From positions 62,001-126,000 of the forward strand of contig DAORKJ010000001.1 in the NCBI GenBank assembly GCA_035439505.1: a stretch of 64,000 nucleotides of DNA, written 5' to 3'. The notes under the pieces are model-generated. The model was given only the letters and a program-made list of their open reading frames with translations. It was not told the origin of the DNA and searched no databases. Below, one piece after another: positions 44,060 to 52,211 of the stretch (position 1 is the first letter of the stretch; every line of letters begins with the position of its first letter). The DNA comes from UBA7236 sp035439505. Lineage in GTDB: Bacteria; Bacteroidota; Bacteroidia; Chitinophagales; BACL12. A program made the translations under genes and the position numbers.

Positions 44060-44458
44060 ATGCGGAAAATATTTATGATTGTGTTTTTGATCGGCCTGAC
44101 ATCTTCGTGCGAAGACATTCGCGTTGATCAGGCAACCGATCATATTAGCAGATCATGGTCCGTATATAAATTTGAAATTGATGGGTATGATCAAACACCA
44201 TTATTTACTTCTACTTATCTTAATTACAATATCACATTTACTGATACTTCAGATTATACCGAGACATATAATTTAGGGGCAACACCTGTTAGTATTACCG
44301 GTATATATATTTTCAGTGATAAAGCAAGTATCCTAACATTAAGTGATGAATTTCAATCGAGGGTGTTCAATATTTTAACGCTCACCAATAATGAAATGAC
44401 GCTTGAAGACAGGAATGCTGAAACCAATCAGGTTTATTATTTTGAAGTGGTTTTATAA
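44060..44458 (+). CDS. Small lipoprotein, lipocalin-like
   Basis: A 132-aa predicted lipoprotein, MRKIFMIVFLIGLTSSC with Cys 17. The mature part (HISRSWSVYKFEIDGYDQT, YNITFTDTSDYTETYNLG, LTLTNNEMTLEDRN) has the alternating strand pattern of the lipocalin-like proteins common in Bacteroidota, where a WxVxxxxxDG start and a late 'LTNNEMTLE' strand recur. Function unknown. It follows the persulfide dioxygenase gene by 16 bp, so it is probably the third gene of that operon. An in-frame ATG at 44045 exists, but 44060 gives the cleaner signal peptide. Confidence 0.7.
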   Translation: MRKIFMIVFLIGLTSSCEDIRVDQATDHISRSWSVYKFEIDGYDQTPLFTSTYLNYNITFTDTSDYTETYNLGATPVSITGIYIFSDKASILTLSDEFQSRVFNILTLTNNEMTLEDRNAETNQVYYFEVVL

Positions 44459-44481
44459 ATAAAAATTGAAATTTACTGCAT

Positions 44482-44508
44482 AAAAAAAAGGGCTTTCGCC
44501 CTTTTTTT
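44482..44508. terminator. Bidirectional terminator between convergent genes
   Basis: The stem aaaaaaaagggc / gcccttttttt with a short tttc loop, an A-run on the left and a T-run on the right. It lies between the small lipoprotein gene and the cyclophilin gene. Confidence 0.85.
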
Positions 44509-45148
44509 ATTTTGAACTTCTTTTCACATCTCCTTTTGTTTCAAATTCTTTGAAGACAGCTGCCGGATCATATTTTTTAACGGCTTTGCCTTTTCTGATA
44601 ATTTTTACATGCACTATCATATCGCCTTGAGCAATGGCATTAACCACGTCTTGTCCTTCAACAACATGTCCAAATACAGCATGCTTATTATCCAGCCATG
44701 GTGTTTCTTTATGCGTAATAAAAAACTGACTGCCGTTGGTAAACTTACCTGAGTTTGCCATGGATAAAATTCCGGGACCGGAATGTTTGAGGTCGCTATG
44801 GAATTCATCTTTGAATGCGTAACCAGGACCACCAGTTCCATTTTTTTTCGGATCACCACCCTGAATCATAAAATCAGCAATAACGCGGTGAAAAATCAGG
44901 CTATCAAAAAATGGTGTACCTAATGGTTTAGCTGCATTTTCAATTTTGCCTTCTGCAAGACCAACGAAATTAGCAACGGTTAATGGTGCTTTTTGAAATT
45001 CAAGAAATAACAAAATGTTGCCTTTGCTGGTTTGCATTTCTGCATACAACCCATCAGGTAAATGTTTGTATTTCTTTTTGTCGCTTTGTCCAAACGCTAA
45101 TGCCTGAACAAACATAATCATCAATAAAAATAAACTTGTTTTTTTCAT
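44507..45148 (-). CDS. Exported peptidyl-prolyl cis-trans isomerase, cyclophilin type
   Basis: A 213-aa protein with signal peptide (MKKTSLFLLMIMFVQALAFG then Q) and a cyclophilin domain: GNILLFLEFQKAPLTVANFV, FDSLIFHRVIADFMIQGGDP with the catalytic Arg, FKDEFHSDLKH, LSMANSGKFTNGSQFFITHK and LDNKHAVFGHVVEG. It speeds proline isomerisation in folding proteins, probably in the periplasm. A short basic tail follows the domain. The NrnA-like gene lies 24 bp upstream on the same strand, suggesting one transcript. Confidence 0.93.
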   Translation of the reverse strand: MKKTSLFLLMIMFVQALAFGQSDKKKYKHLPDGLYAEMQTSKGNILLFLEFQKAPLTVANFVGLAEGKIENAAKPLGTPFFDSLIFHRVIADFMIQGGDPKKNGTGGPGYAFKDEFHSDLKHSGPGILSMANSGKFTNGSQFFITHKETPWLDNKHAVFGHVVEGQDVVNAIAQGDMIVHVKIIRKGKAVKKYDPAAVFKEFETKGDVKRSSK

Positions 45149-45172
45149 TTCGAATAACTGTTTTTATGTAAA

Positions 45173-46186
45173 TCAATTGTTTTGTTGTTGAGCAAACTCC
45201 TGTAGCACTTCTACAAATCGTTTCACAGTTTCATCCAGTGATAATTTGGAAGAACCACCTGAAGCATTCCTATGTCCACCACCATTAAAGAAATTTCGTG
45301 CCAAAAATTCAACATTCACTTCACCCTTTGACCTGAATGATATTTTAATTTTATCTCTATCTTCAGTAAAAAGCACAGCCATGTCTACATCGCGCATGGC
45401 TAATGGTAGGTTAACAATACCCTCCTTATCGCCATTGTTCAATTTATACTTTTCTGCTTCTGCCATGGTAATACTCATATAGGCTGCGCGATGTTCAGCA
45501 ACTACGACCATTTTTTCAGCTAATAAAAACCCGACAAACCGCATTCTGTTTTCACCATATTGATTATATACATTATTATGTATTTGTTCAATATTTATTC
45601 CTTTCTGCATTAATTGCGCAGCTATTTCATGAACACGCGAGGTTGTATTACTGAATTGAAAAATACCGGTATCTAATGCCATACCTGCATAAATACAAGC
45701 AGCCATTTCGGTATTAATCAATTCGGCATCTCCGGCCATATGAATAAAATCGTAAACCAATTCAGCGGTTGAACTTGCTTTATCGTTCCACAACATATAG
45801 TCAGTAAAATAATCGGGTTCACGATGATGATCAATCATGACACTCACATATGGTCTGTTCAGTTTTTTTACATCCTCCCCTAAATTTTCAATCCTTTTCA
45901 AAGCATTAAAGTCGAGGAAAAAAATTACTTCTGCCCTGGCTAAAACAGCGAAACATGTTTTTGGGTTTTTTTGATGATTAAACGCCTTTTCACTTTGAAA
46001 CATCCAATTCAAAAAATCAGGGAAATCATCAGGAACAATAACGTCGGCTGTATGGCCTTTTATTTCAAAATAGGATTTAAGGGCCAATGCCGAACCAACT
46101 GCATCACCATCCGGACGCACATGAGTAAGCAACACAATTCTGCGTGGTTGCTTTAAATGATTGAAGAGGAGTCCGAGGTCTTTCAT
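45173..46186 (-). CDS. nrnA: DHH-family phosphoesterase, NrnA-like
   Basis: A 337-aa cytosolic protein. The DHH domain carries THVRPDGDAVGSALAL (His 22, Asp 26, Asp 28), Asp 92 in FFLDFNALKRI and DHH at 119-121. The C-terminal DHHA1 domain has the substrate-binding NGGGHRNASGGSSKL. NrnA enzymes degrade nano-RNAs to mononucleotides and, in many bacteria, dephosphorylate pAp. The length fits. It is the first gene of a likely two-gene operon with the cyclophilin gene and is divergent from ndk. No clear minus-strand -7 element was found. Confidence 0.9.
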   Translation of the reverse strand: MKDLGLLFNHLKQPRRIVLLTHVRPDGDAVGSALALKSYFEIKGHTADVIVPDDFPDFLNWMFQSEKAFNHQKNPKTCFAVLARAEVIFFLDFNALKRIENLGEDVKKLNRPYVSVMIDHHREPDYFTDYMLWNDKASSTAELVYDFIHMAGDAELINTEMAACIYAGMALDTGIFQFSNTTSRVHEIAAQLMQKGINIEQIHNNVYNQYGENRMRFVGFLLAEKMVVVAEHRAAYMSITMAEAEKYKLNNGDKEGIVNLPLAMRDVDMAVLFTEDRDKIKISFRSKGEVNVEFLARNFFNGGGHRNASGGSSKLSLDETVKRFVEVLQEFAQQQNN

Positions 46187-46248
46187 GTTAAATTTACTGC
46201 TAAGGTCACCATTTTTTAGATTTTTTAAAAATGGAGAGAGTTAATTCC

Positions 46249-46256
46249 TATCTTTG
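46249..46256 (+). promoter_or_regulatory. -7 element (TATCTTTG) of ndk
   Basis: An exact TAnnTTTG match followed by C, 19 bp upstream of the ndk ATG at 46276. It lies inside the longer frame that begins at 46231, which argues against that earlier start. Confidence 0.55.
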
Positions 46257-46275
46257 CGGCCGAAAATACTATAAT

Positions 46276-46695
46276 ATGTCAGGAAATAGAACATTAACTA
46301 TGATTAAACCCGATGCAGTTCGAAAAAATTCCATCGGTGGAATCTTACAAATGATTAATGAAGCAGGCTTCAGAATCATTGCCATGAAATATACTAAGTT
46401 AAGTAAAGAGAAAGCAGGTGAATTTTATGCTGTGCATAAAGAACGTCCTTTTTATGGTGAGCTTGTAGACTTTATGAGTTCAGGTCCTATTGTAGCAGCT
46501 ATTCTTGAAAAGGATAATGCAGTAGAAGACTTCAGAAAATTAATTGGTGCAACAGACCCTTCAAAAGCAGAAGAAGGCACAATCAGAAAAAAATATGCAT
46601 CCAGCATTGGAGAAAATGCTGTTCATGGAAGCGATAGTGATGAAAATGCAAATATTGAAAGTGATTTCCATTTTAGCAAACTTGAGCGTTTTTGA
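46276..46695 (+). CDS. ndk: Nucleoside diphosphate kinase
   Basis: A 139-aa cytosolic enzyme of standard length. It balances nucleoside triphosphate pools by phosphate transfer through a phospho-His. Visible features are the N-terminal RTLTMIKPDAV, ERPFYGELVDFMSSGP, and the active-site ENAVHGSDSDENA with His 117. The ATG at 46276 was chosen because the 15 residues added by the 46231 start are not part of the family and overlap the promoter. A terminator follows closely. Confidence 0.97.
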   Translation: MSGNRTLTMIKPDAVRKNSIGGILQMINEAGFRIIAMKYTKLSKEKAGEFYAVHKERPFYGELVDFMSSGPIVAAILEKDNAVEDFRKLIGATDPSKAEEGTIRKKYASSIGENAVHGSDSDENANIESDFHFSKLERF

Positions 46696-46713
46696 AAAAC
46701 GACAACTCATAAC

Positions 46714-46745
46714 AATCCGGTTCAAATGAGCCGGATTTTTTTTGC
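46714..46745 (+). terminator. Intrinsic terminator of ndk
   Basis: The stem aatccgg (46714-46720) / ccggatt (46731-46737), followed by a run of about eight Ts, 18 nt after the stop codon. Confidence 0.85.
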
Positions 46746-46882
46746 ACCAAACTTTCAAGGTGATATTTTATACTCAATAAAAATATTCGATTAATAAAAA
46801 ACAGCTTCCGGTAAAGATGATTAATCAGAAAATATACTGATAATTTTATTTTAGCTGCTATTAAAATGAAAATGCAAAACAT

Positions 46883-46919
46883 AAAAAAACCCGTTACGGA
46901 TTTTAAACCGAAACGGGTT
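46883..46919 (-). terminator. Intrinsic terminator of the 800-aa T9SS cargo gene
   Basis: Arms aacccgttacgg (46888-46899) and ccgaaacgggtt (46908-46919) pair with one mismatch. The A-run at 46883-46889 gives the U-run on the minus strand. Confidence 0.8.
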
Positions 46920-46948
46920 AACCAAAACAGGTTTCCAATGGCAAAATG

Positions 46949-49351
46949 TTATTTGGAAACCTCTATCTTAAGTATCGTTGTTTTATCCTTTGAACTTATT
47001 TGAAGCAAATATAATCCGTTTGCAACTGACCTCAAATCAAAAGCAAAAATATTTTTTCCCACATAGCATAACTCATTGATTTCCTGAATGTTACGCCCTT
47101 CCAGGTCTTTAATTCCAATAGAAACCTGCATGTCTGTAGGTGCCCCGATTTCAACAGTCAAAACGTCAGATGTTGGGTTAGGATAAACCTGTATTTCTGA
47201 CAGGTTGAAACTCTCGATGCCAACATTTTGCGTTACCGTAACGGTATAGGTTTTTGGCTCAAAAGTAACTGGTGAATAGCTGGTATAAACGACAGGACTA
47301 GTAAAATTTTGAGCTATTCCTGAGGCTGGGTCAACATATTGTCCCGTAAAATCGATAGACGGTGTTAAAGCGGTTACGTCGGTTCCCATAGGCACTGTTA
47401 AATTGATAGTGCCGGCTGCCTGGTCAATTGCTCCAGTAGCTGCCGGGCTGGTAAAGTTGAAAGCAACTATGCTGTTTGGATACACTGTTGTATAGCCTTC
47501 GATGTCGTTTCTATCGCGAGGTAATAACTTCCAGTTGCTGAAGCTATAATACATAAGTCCTTGAATATAAGTGAGTTCCTCACCCATAGTCAATGTATCA
47601 ACACCAAATTCAAAGTTAATTTCGTAGCTATAATCGTCGCAACGCATTCCTACTTCAGGAGTATTGGATGTATTCACTCTCCATTCGCCAAAAGCACCAC
47701 CACCGGCAGCATCTGCGTTGTTTGATGTAACAAAGGCATTATCAAATTTCACTAACATCCCTTCCCAAGGTTCGGTAGCTGAATAAACTTTAGCATCTAC
47801 GTCAGTTGGGTTTATACCGGTAACAAAAGCCGGTAAATCATTCATTTGTGAAACCAAAGTATAGGTAATATTGGTAAGTTTGGTCACACCAAATTCTTCA
47901 ATCACTTTTCCAGCGGTGATTTTGATTTTATCGCCACGGAGTAAGGCGTCAGTGCCATCACCCGGAACAGATTTAATAAAAATACCTTCATATTGACCAC
48001 TTCCTTCCTGAACAGCTACCATACCCAAGTCGTAGGTTTTGGTTGTTGCTGTAACAATGGCTTCGATATTCATTGTAGGTATACTATCATTTGCCCAAAC
48101 TGAACTTCCTGAAGGGAAAGGTGTATTTTGGATTTGCACAATAGAAGTAATACCATCATTATATACTATATATGTTAAAGGAGAAGCCGGTGAAGGACTT
48201 GTAATCACATTGGCATCATCATCAAAAGCTTCCAGGTAAAAGTTAACATACATGCTATCAAAAGCTATCCCTGGTCCTGGAATTTCACCTTCCCAAGAAT
48301 CAGCACCTACATTTGACATAGTTGCCAGGTTCCAGTCTGTACTGCCATATCCATAACTATAATATAAATTGGCAGATGACACGAACCCGTCAAGATCGGT
48401 AATATCGGCACTAACAACAACTGTTTCAGCCGCAGTAGCCACTGTTGGAGTTCTGGTAATATTGGTAATTACCGGAGGTGAGGCCAATGAAGGTCCAATA
48501 TCAGATAATAATAATGGAGCAATTCCATATTGGGTTTCAGCCGTAAATTCGAGAATAATACCACGAACATAGGCTAAATTGGTTCCAATTGCCGGCGGTT
48601 CGTAGGTTAATGGCGTATTAGTTTCACCTGCTGCTCCACCAGCCCATAGGTTACATTCATCATCATAAGTATCGTTACGGAAATGTCCGCTCATATCGCG
48701 AATTTGGATTTTATTACCGGCATCATCTTGTAAATACCAGAACCATCTCAATCCTGAAGGAACAACGTCTGTTACATAAACGTTAGTAAATTCAACATAT
48801 TTGCCCTCATATTTTTCGCCATCAAGGGTATTGATAACCTGTCCGCCTGCGCCATCGCTAACCATAAATTCAGCAATTTCACGTTCATCAGGGTCAGGAA
48901 CTACGCCAAATCCTATGATTTCAGATTCAACCGGTATTAACCAAAATTGCGTATTACCCTCAAAGGTATTCACAATACCAGTGCATTCTACGATATTTCC
49001 TACTTGAAAATTATCTACAAACAGCGTAGCATCGTTTAAACTCTCGAGGTCCGTCCAACCAATAGCAGGCCAATCGATTAATACGTGAATTCCTGCAAAT
49101 TCATCCTCATCAGGATCCTGAAGGTAGGTTCCCATGCGGCTTCCTGAACTTGAAAGCGCATAATCGCAAGGGTCAAACGTTACAATTCCCTGAATACGAA
49201 CGGTATCACCATCATAAGCAGATAAATCATCTTCAGCAGCAAGTGCAGCATCGTCTTTAAATTGGATATCTGCTATATTCACTAGTGGATATTGGGCAGA
49301 AGCGGTAAAAGTAGCCAATACAGCTACTATTAAAAAAGCATACTTTTTCAT
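46949..49351 (-). CDS. Large T9SS-secreted protein with DUF5689-like and DUF5018-like regions
   Basis: An 800-aa protein with signal peptide (MKKYAFLIVAVLATFTASAQ). The N-terminal half contains OB-fold-like segments (VRIQGIVTFDPCDYALSSSG, GTYLQDPDEDEFAGIHVLID; again VVAVQEGSGQYEGIFIK-like further on), as in nucleic-acid-anticodon/YhcR- or DUF5689-type proteins. Around 650-720 a repeat-like beta domain (FNFTSPAATGAIDQAAGTIN) resembles DUF5018. The C-terminal ~80 residues (EIQVYPNPTSDVLTVEIG ... NGLYLLQISSKDKTTI) are a T9SS type A sorting domain. It is therefore exported to the cell surface or medium. Family assignments inside the protein are tentative and no catalytic residues were identified. 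Confidence 0.8.
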   Translation of the reverse strand: MKKYAFLIVAVLATFTASAQYPLVNIADIQFKDDAALAAEDDLSAYDGDTVRIQGIVTFDPCDYALSSSGSRMGTYLQDPDEDEFAGIHVLIDWPAIGWTDLESLNDATLFVDNFQVGNIVECTGIVNTFEGNTQFWLIPVESEIIGFGVVPDPDEREIAEFMVSDGAGGQVINTLDGEKYEGKYVEFTNVYVTDVVPSGLRWFWYLQDDAGNKIQIRDMSGHFRNDTYDDECNLWAGGAAGETNTPLTYEPPAIGTNLAYVRGIILEFTAETQYGIAPLLLSDIGPSLASPPVITNITRTPTVATAAETVVVSADITDLDGFVSSANLYYSYGYGSTDWNLATMSNVGADSWEGEIPGPGIAFDSMYVNFYLEAFDDDANVITSPSPASPLTYIVYNDGITSIVQIQNTPFPSGSSVWANDSIPTMNIEAIVTATTKTYDLGMVAVQEGSGQYEGIFIKSVPGDGTDALLRGDKIKITAGKVIEEFGVTKLTNITYTLVSQMNDLPAFVTGINPTDVDAKVYSATEPWEGMLVKFDNAFVTSNNADAAGGGAFGEWRVNTSNTPEVGMRCDDYSYEINFEFGVDTLTMGEELTYIQGLMYYSFSNWKLLPRDRNDIEGYTTVYPNSIVAFNFTSPAATGAIDQAAGTINLTVPMGTDVTALTPSIDFTGQYVDPASGIAQNFTSPVVYTSYSPVTFEPKTYTVTVTQNVGIESFNLSEIQVYPNPTSDVLTVEIGAPTDMQVSIGIKDLEGRNIQEINELCYVGKNIFAFDLRSVANGLYLLQISSKDKTTILKIEVSK

Positions 49352-49360
49352 TAAAATAAA

Positions 49361-49396
49361 TTTGGGGATAAAGGTAGCAAAACCTCTATCCCCAAA
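49361..49396 (-). terminator. Hairpin downstream of the 49421 gene, overlapping a possible promoter
   Basis: Arms ttggggata (49362-49370) and tatccccaa (49387-49395) pair perfectly, extended inside by aaggt/acct. It lies 25 nt after the 49421 stop, with an AT-rich tail on the minus strand. A TACCTTTA sequence (49376-49369), one mismatch from TAnnTTTG, sits in the stem and could be the promoter of the next gene. Confidence 0.55.
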
Positions 49397-49420
49397 GAAA
49401 AATTTATCCTTAATTAATCT

Positions 49421-50056
49421 TTAAAAAGAATACGTGATTCCTGTTTGGAATGATGGAAATACCGCTAAATTGGCTACATCAACTGATGTTGCCATACCTC
49501 GGAAGCTGATTGCCAGAGGACAATCTTTACCATTCATTTTTTGAAAATTATAACCTAAACCTGCACCAGCAGTAGGCATAAAGCCGCTGTGTGCTGTTGT
49601 ACTTAATACACGGCTGTTGGCATTATCGTTACCACTGATGGTTTCATCACCGGATAACATTTGGGCATAACCGGGAGCACCGAAAAACTGCATGGTTAAA
49701 CCTTTGCTGAAAGTAATGTTAAAGTTAAACTCTAACGCGCCATATGCACTCAGGGTGTTTGCTTCATTTTGAAACATTCCGATGGTTGGAATCATAACAA
49801 ACTGACGGTCGCTGATTTTTGAACCACGACAACCTGCTTTCTCCATTTTAGTCCATGACAAGTTTATATGCGTTCCTAAGGTAAAGCCAGGATTGATAGT
49901 ATTGTATCCAAAGTAATAAAAACTAAGCGGATTGTGGTCTTTATGATAAGGTGATTTACTTACTCCAGCCCCTGCAAATGAAGCAGTAGTAAGGCTTAGC
50001 AGAAAACCAAGTAATGATAAAGAAACAATTCGATTTAACCCCCCAAGTATTTTCAT
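49421..50056 (-). CDS. Exported outer-membrane-like protein of unknown function
   Basis: A 211-aa protein with signal peptide (MKILGGLNRIVSLSLLGFLL ... SFAGAG). The mature part alternates short amphipathic strands and ends in a terminal Phe (FPSFQTGITYSF), as small outer-membrane beta-barrels do. Segments such as NPGFTLGTHINLSWTKMEK, LSAYGALEFNFNITFSKGL and AGAGLGYNF fit the pattern. No named family was recognised. The start at 50056 is supported by a TAACTTTG promoter element 25 bp upstream. Confidence 0.65.
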   Translation of the reverse strand: MKILGGLNRIVSLSLLGFLLSLTTASFAGAGVSKSPYHKDHNPLSFYYFGYNTINPGFTLGTHINLSWTKMEKAGCRGSKISDRQFVMIPTIGMFQNEANTLSAYGALEFNFNITFSKGLTMQFFGAPGYAQMLSGDETISGNDNANSRVLSTTAHSGFMPTAGAGLGYNFQKMNGKDCPLAISFRGMATSVDVANLAVFPSFQTGITYSF

Positions 50057-50080
50057 TTTATTTTTTTTCAAATTAATGTG

Positions 50081-50088
50081 CAAAGTTA
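50081..50088 (-). promoter_or_regulatory. -7 element (TAACTTTG) of the outer-membrane-like protein gene
   Basis: An exact TAnnTTTG match followed by C, 24 bp before the ATG at 50056 on the minus strand. No -33 TTG at standard spacing. Confidence 0.5.
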
Positions 50089-50399
50089 GTGCTAATTACT
50101 GATTTTGGTCGGACTTTAAGGTTAATTTCAAGTAAATTCGTGAAATTCCAAGTATTTCCTCACCTAAATCAATAATATGACACAAAATTAGTCGGAAAAG
50201 TTCTAAACCAGGCTGATTTTTATCCACAGCACTCACCCCATAATGCCCTAATTATCAACAGTTAAGGGGAAAATAGAAGCAGTTGATACAAGACAAAATG
50301 ATGACAATTAAAGTCCCTATGCCGTGTTCTGTTATATAAGTAACCTCAAGACCTATTGTATAACCAATTTGAAGCCATATGCTTGAGGCTTTGCAAAAC
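50089..50399. other. Intergenic region, nothing recognised
   Basis: About 310 bp between the promoter of the 49421 gene and the terminator of the MuiA-family gene. No gene, hairpin or promoter could be supported in it. Confidence 0.5.
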
Positions 50400-50431
50400 A
50401 AAACAGCCGGTAGATTATTACCGGCCGTTTT
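50400..50431 (-). terminator. Intrinsic terminator of the MuiA-family gene
   Basis: The stem aaaacagccggta (50400-50412) / taccggccgtttt (50419-50431) pairs with a single internal A-C mismatch, with an AT-rich run on the minus-strand exit side. Confidence 0.75.
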
Positions 50432-50453
50432 AATAGACAACGAACTGCTGCGA

Positions 50454-52121
50454 TTAGTTTAAACTGAGTGGCTCGTTTTTTGGGTAGGTGATCTCGAATT
50501 CGAGGTTGAAATCCTTTTTCTCTTTAGTTTTCAGTTTTTCTCTCCAAGTAATAATTCCTGTTAATTCATCCAACTCACCACCATCTTTTTCAAACAGTTC
50601 CACTTTAATGCTTTCTTTTTGAGATACCGGGATATGGTCTTTAATAATAACCTCAATTGGAATTGCTTTACCGTTCCGGATTTCTATTTCGAATGCCATG
50701 GTCTTTTTAGCATTGGTAGCTAATATTCGTTCGCTCGACTTATCTGTTAATTGAGTGCGTTTTACTTCAATTGCCCTGTCGCGACCTAAAGACAATGATA
50801 GTGTATCAGCTAAAGCCAATGGATTGATATTGGTTTTACCAACGTAAGTATTATTGAAATAGATGTTGGCATTGCCCGGTAAAAGGTTTAAACTTTCCCA
50901 ATCGGTGATTCTTGCGATTAAAAATGCGGCTTGTTCCACTTTCGGTACAATCAGGTAATTATATGTTGTTGGTAATTGTTTTGTCTGCAAGGCAACAATA
51001 TGTCCTTTTCCATCATTAGGTATGGAGTATTTTAATTGAATATCAAATTCCACATTGGCAATAGTTTGCACAGGTGTTGTATAATTATTAGCATATCCGG
51101 CATCAACAGCTGAAGGTGCGTTTAGGTATTTATCAGATAATACTTTAGCATCATCCATATCTTCGGTTGCAACAGAACCTAATGTAATAGTTTTAGCTTC
51201 ATCACGGTTATAATAGTAATCATAATACCCTAAATACCAGGTTGTAATTTCCGGTAAATTATTACCAATCATAGGATTTCCTGTTGAACAGGTGAGTTTT
51301 ACATCTTTCCAATCTATACCACTATTTTGCCACACGTTTGCTTTGTAGGCAATATCAACAGGTTTAGCTATATCAGTTGCACGAATATCGTAAGTAGCAT
51401 ACCAACCGGCATTATAAGTAATATAATTTGCTTCCACTGTTGCGCTCAAAGCATAATCAGTTTGCACACTCATTATTATTTGAGGAATTGGGTTGTTTGG
51501 TTGCTCCAAAGCAGCTTGTTGATTGCGGTAATTTTGTAATTCATATACTCGAGCAACCATAGCAGCTCGTTTTAGATTTAATTGATATTCTTTTTTCTCA
51601 ACTTGTAATAATTCTACATAAATGTCGTTTAACTTTTTATCATAATACTCAACACTTTGCTGAATTAATACGAGCGAATCACTTCCAGTTCCTTTGTATA
51701 AAGTATTATTGAGCATCATTTGTTTTTGGACATTCAGTACTTCTCTCCTATTATAAAAAGTTCTTAAATCAAAATCCAATTCAACTATGGAATCATTAAT
51801 AGATTTAATTTTTTTATCTGTTTCTGTAAGCACAACTGCATTCGGTTTAGGTTCGGGATAAAACAAACGATATTGAATATCCAGGATAGTAAATTCCCCT
51901 TTCCCTCCACCTTGAACAGAATTAGGGTCAAGCGACATGGATAAACCTTGTAATATAATTTCAGACTGGCCTTTAGGCAGATTTACTGCAGCCTGGTGGA
52001 ACAATTGTGCACCGGTTAAAAACACAGTGGCTTTTTCTACAGGAGCATCAACAATAATTTGTTTTTGTGCGTGTAATTGCATCCCTGTAAGGAGTAATAA
52101 TGTAATGAGCAGACGGTTCAT
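50454..52121 (-). CDS. MuiA-family exported protein (DUF4140/DUF4139)
   Basis: A 555-aa protein with signal peptide (MNRLLITLLLLTGMQLHA then Q). The N-terminal DUF4140 part begins VDAPVEKATVFLTGAQLFHQ. A coiled-coil stretch follows (~100-210, including TETDKKIKSINDSIVELDFD), then the DUF4139 beta-rich domain (ITYNAGWYATYDIRATDIAK, NVWQNSGIDWKDVKLTCSTG, and the C-terminal GIITWREKLKTKEKKDFNLE). The family is called 'mucoidy inhibitor A' after a Thermus or Rhizobium trait, but its molecular role is unknown. The ATG at 52121 gives a clean signal peptide; the longer frame to 52181 does not. Confidence 0.88.
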   Translation of the reverse strand: MNRLLITLLLLTGMQLHAQKQIIVDAPVEKATVFLTGAQLFHQAAVNLPKGQSEIILQGLSMSLDPNSVQGGGKGEFTILDIQYRLFYPEPKPNAVVLTETDKKIKSINDSIVELDFDLRTFYNRREVLNVQKQMMLNNTLYKGTGSDSLVLIQQSVEYYDKKLNDIYVELLQVEKKEYQLNLKRAAMVARVYELQNYRNQQAALEQPNNPIPQIIMSVQTDYALSATVEANYITYNAGWYATYDIRATDIAKPVDIAYKANVWQNSGIDWKDVKLTCSTGNPMIGNNLPEITTWYLGYYDYYYNRDEAKTITLGSVATEDMDDAKVLSDKYLNAPSAVDAGYANNYTTPVQTIANVEFDIQLKYSIPNDGKGHIVALQTKQLPTTYNYLIVPKVEQAAFLIARITDWESLNLLPGNANIYFNNTYVGKTNINPLALADTLSLSLGRDRAIEVKRTQLTDKSSERILATNAKKTMAFEIEIRNGKAIPIEVIIKDHIPVSQKESIKVELFEKDGGELDELTGIITWREKLKTKEKKDFNLEFEITYPKNEPLSLN

Positions 52122-52211
52122 GTAGTAAGTTTTGCAATAGGATGCAAAAGGTGTTACAATTCCATAAACTAGTTCCAACAAAAAAGATAAAAATGAATCC
52201 GCACCCTTACA

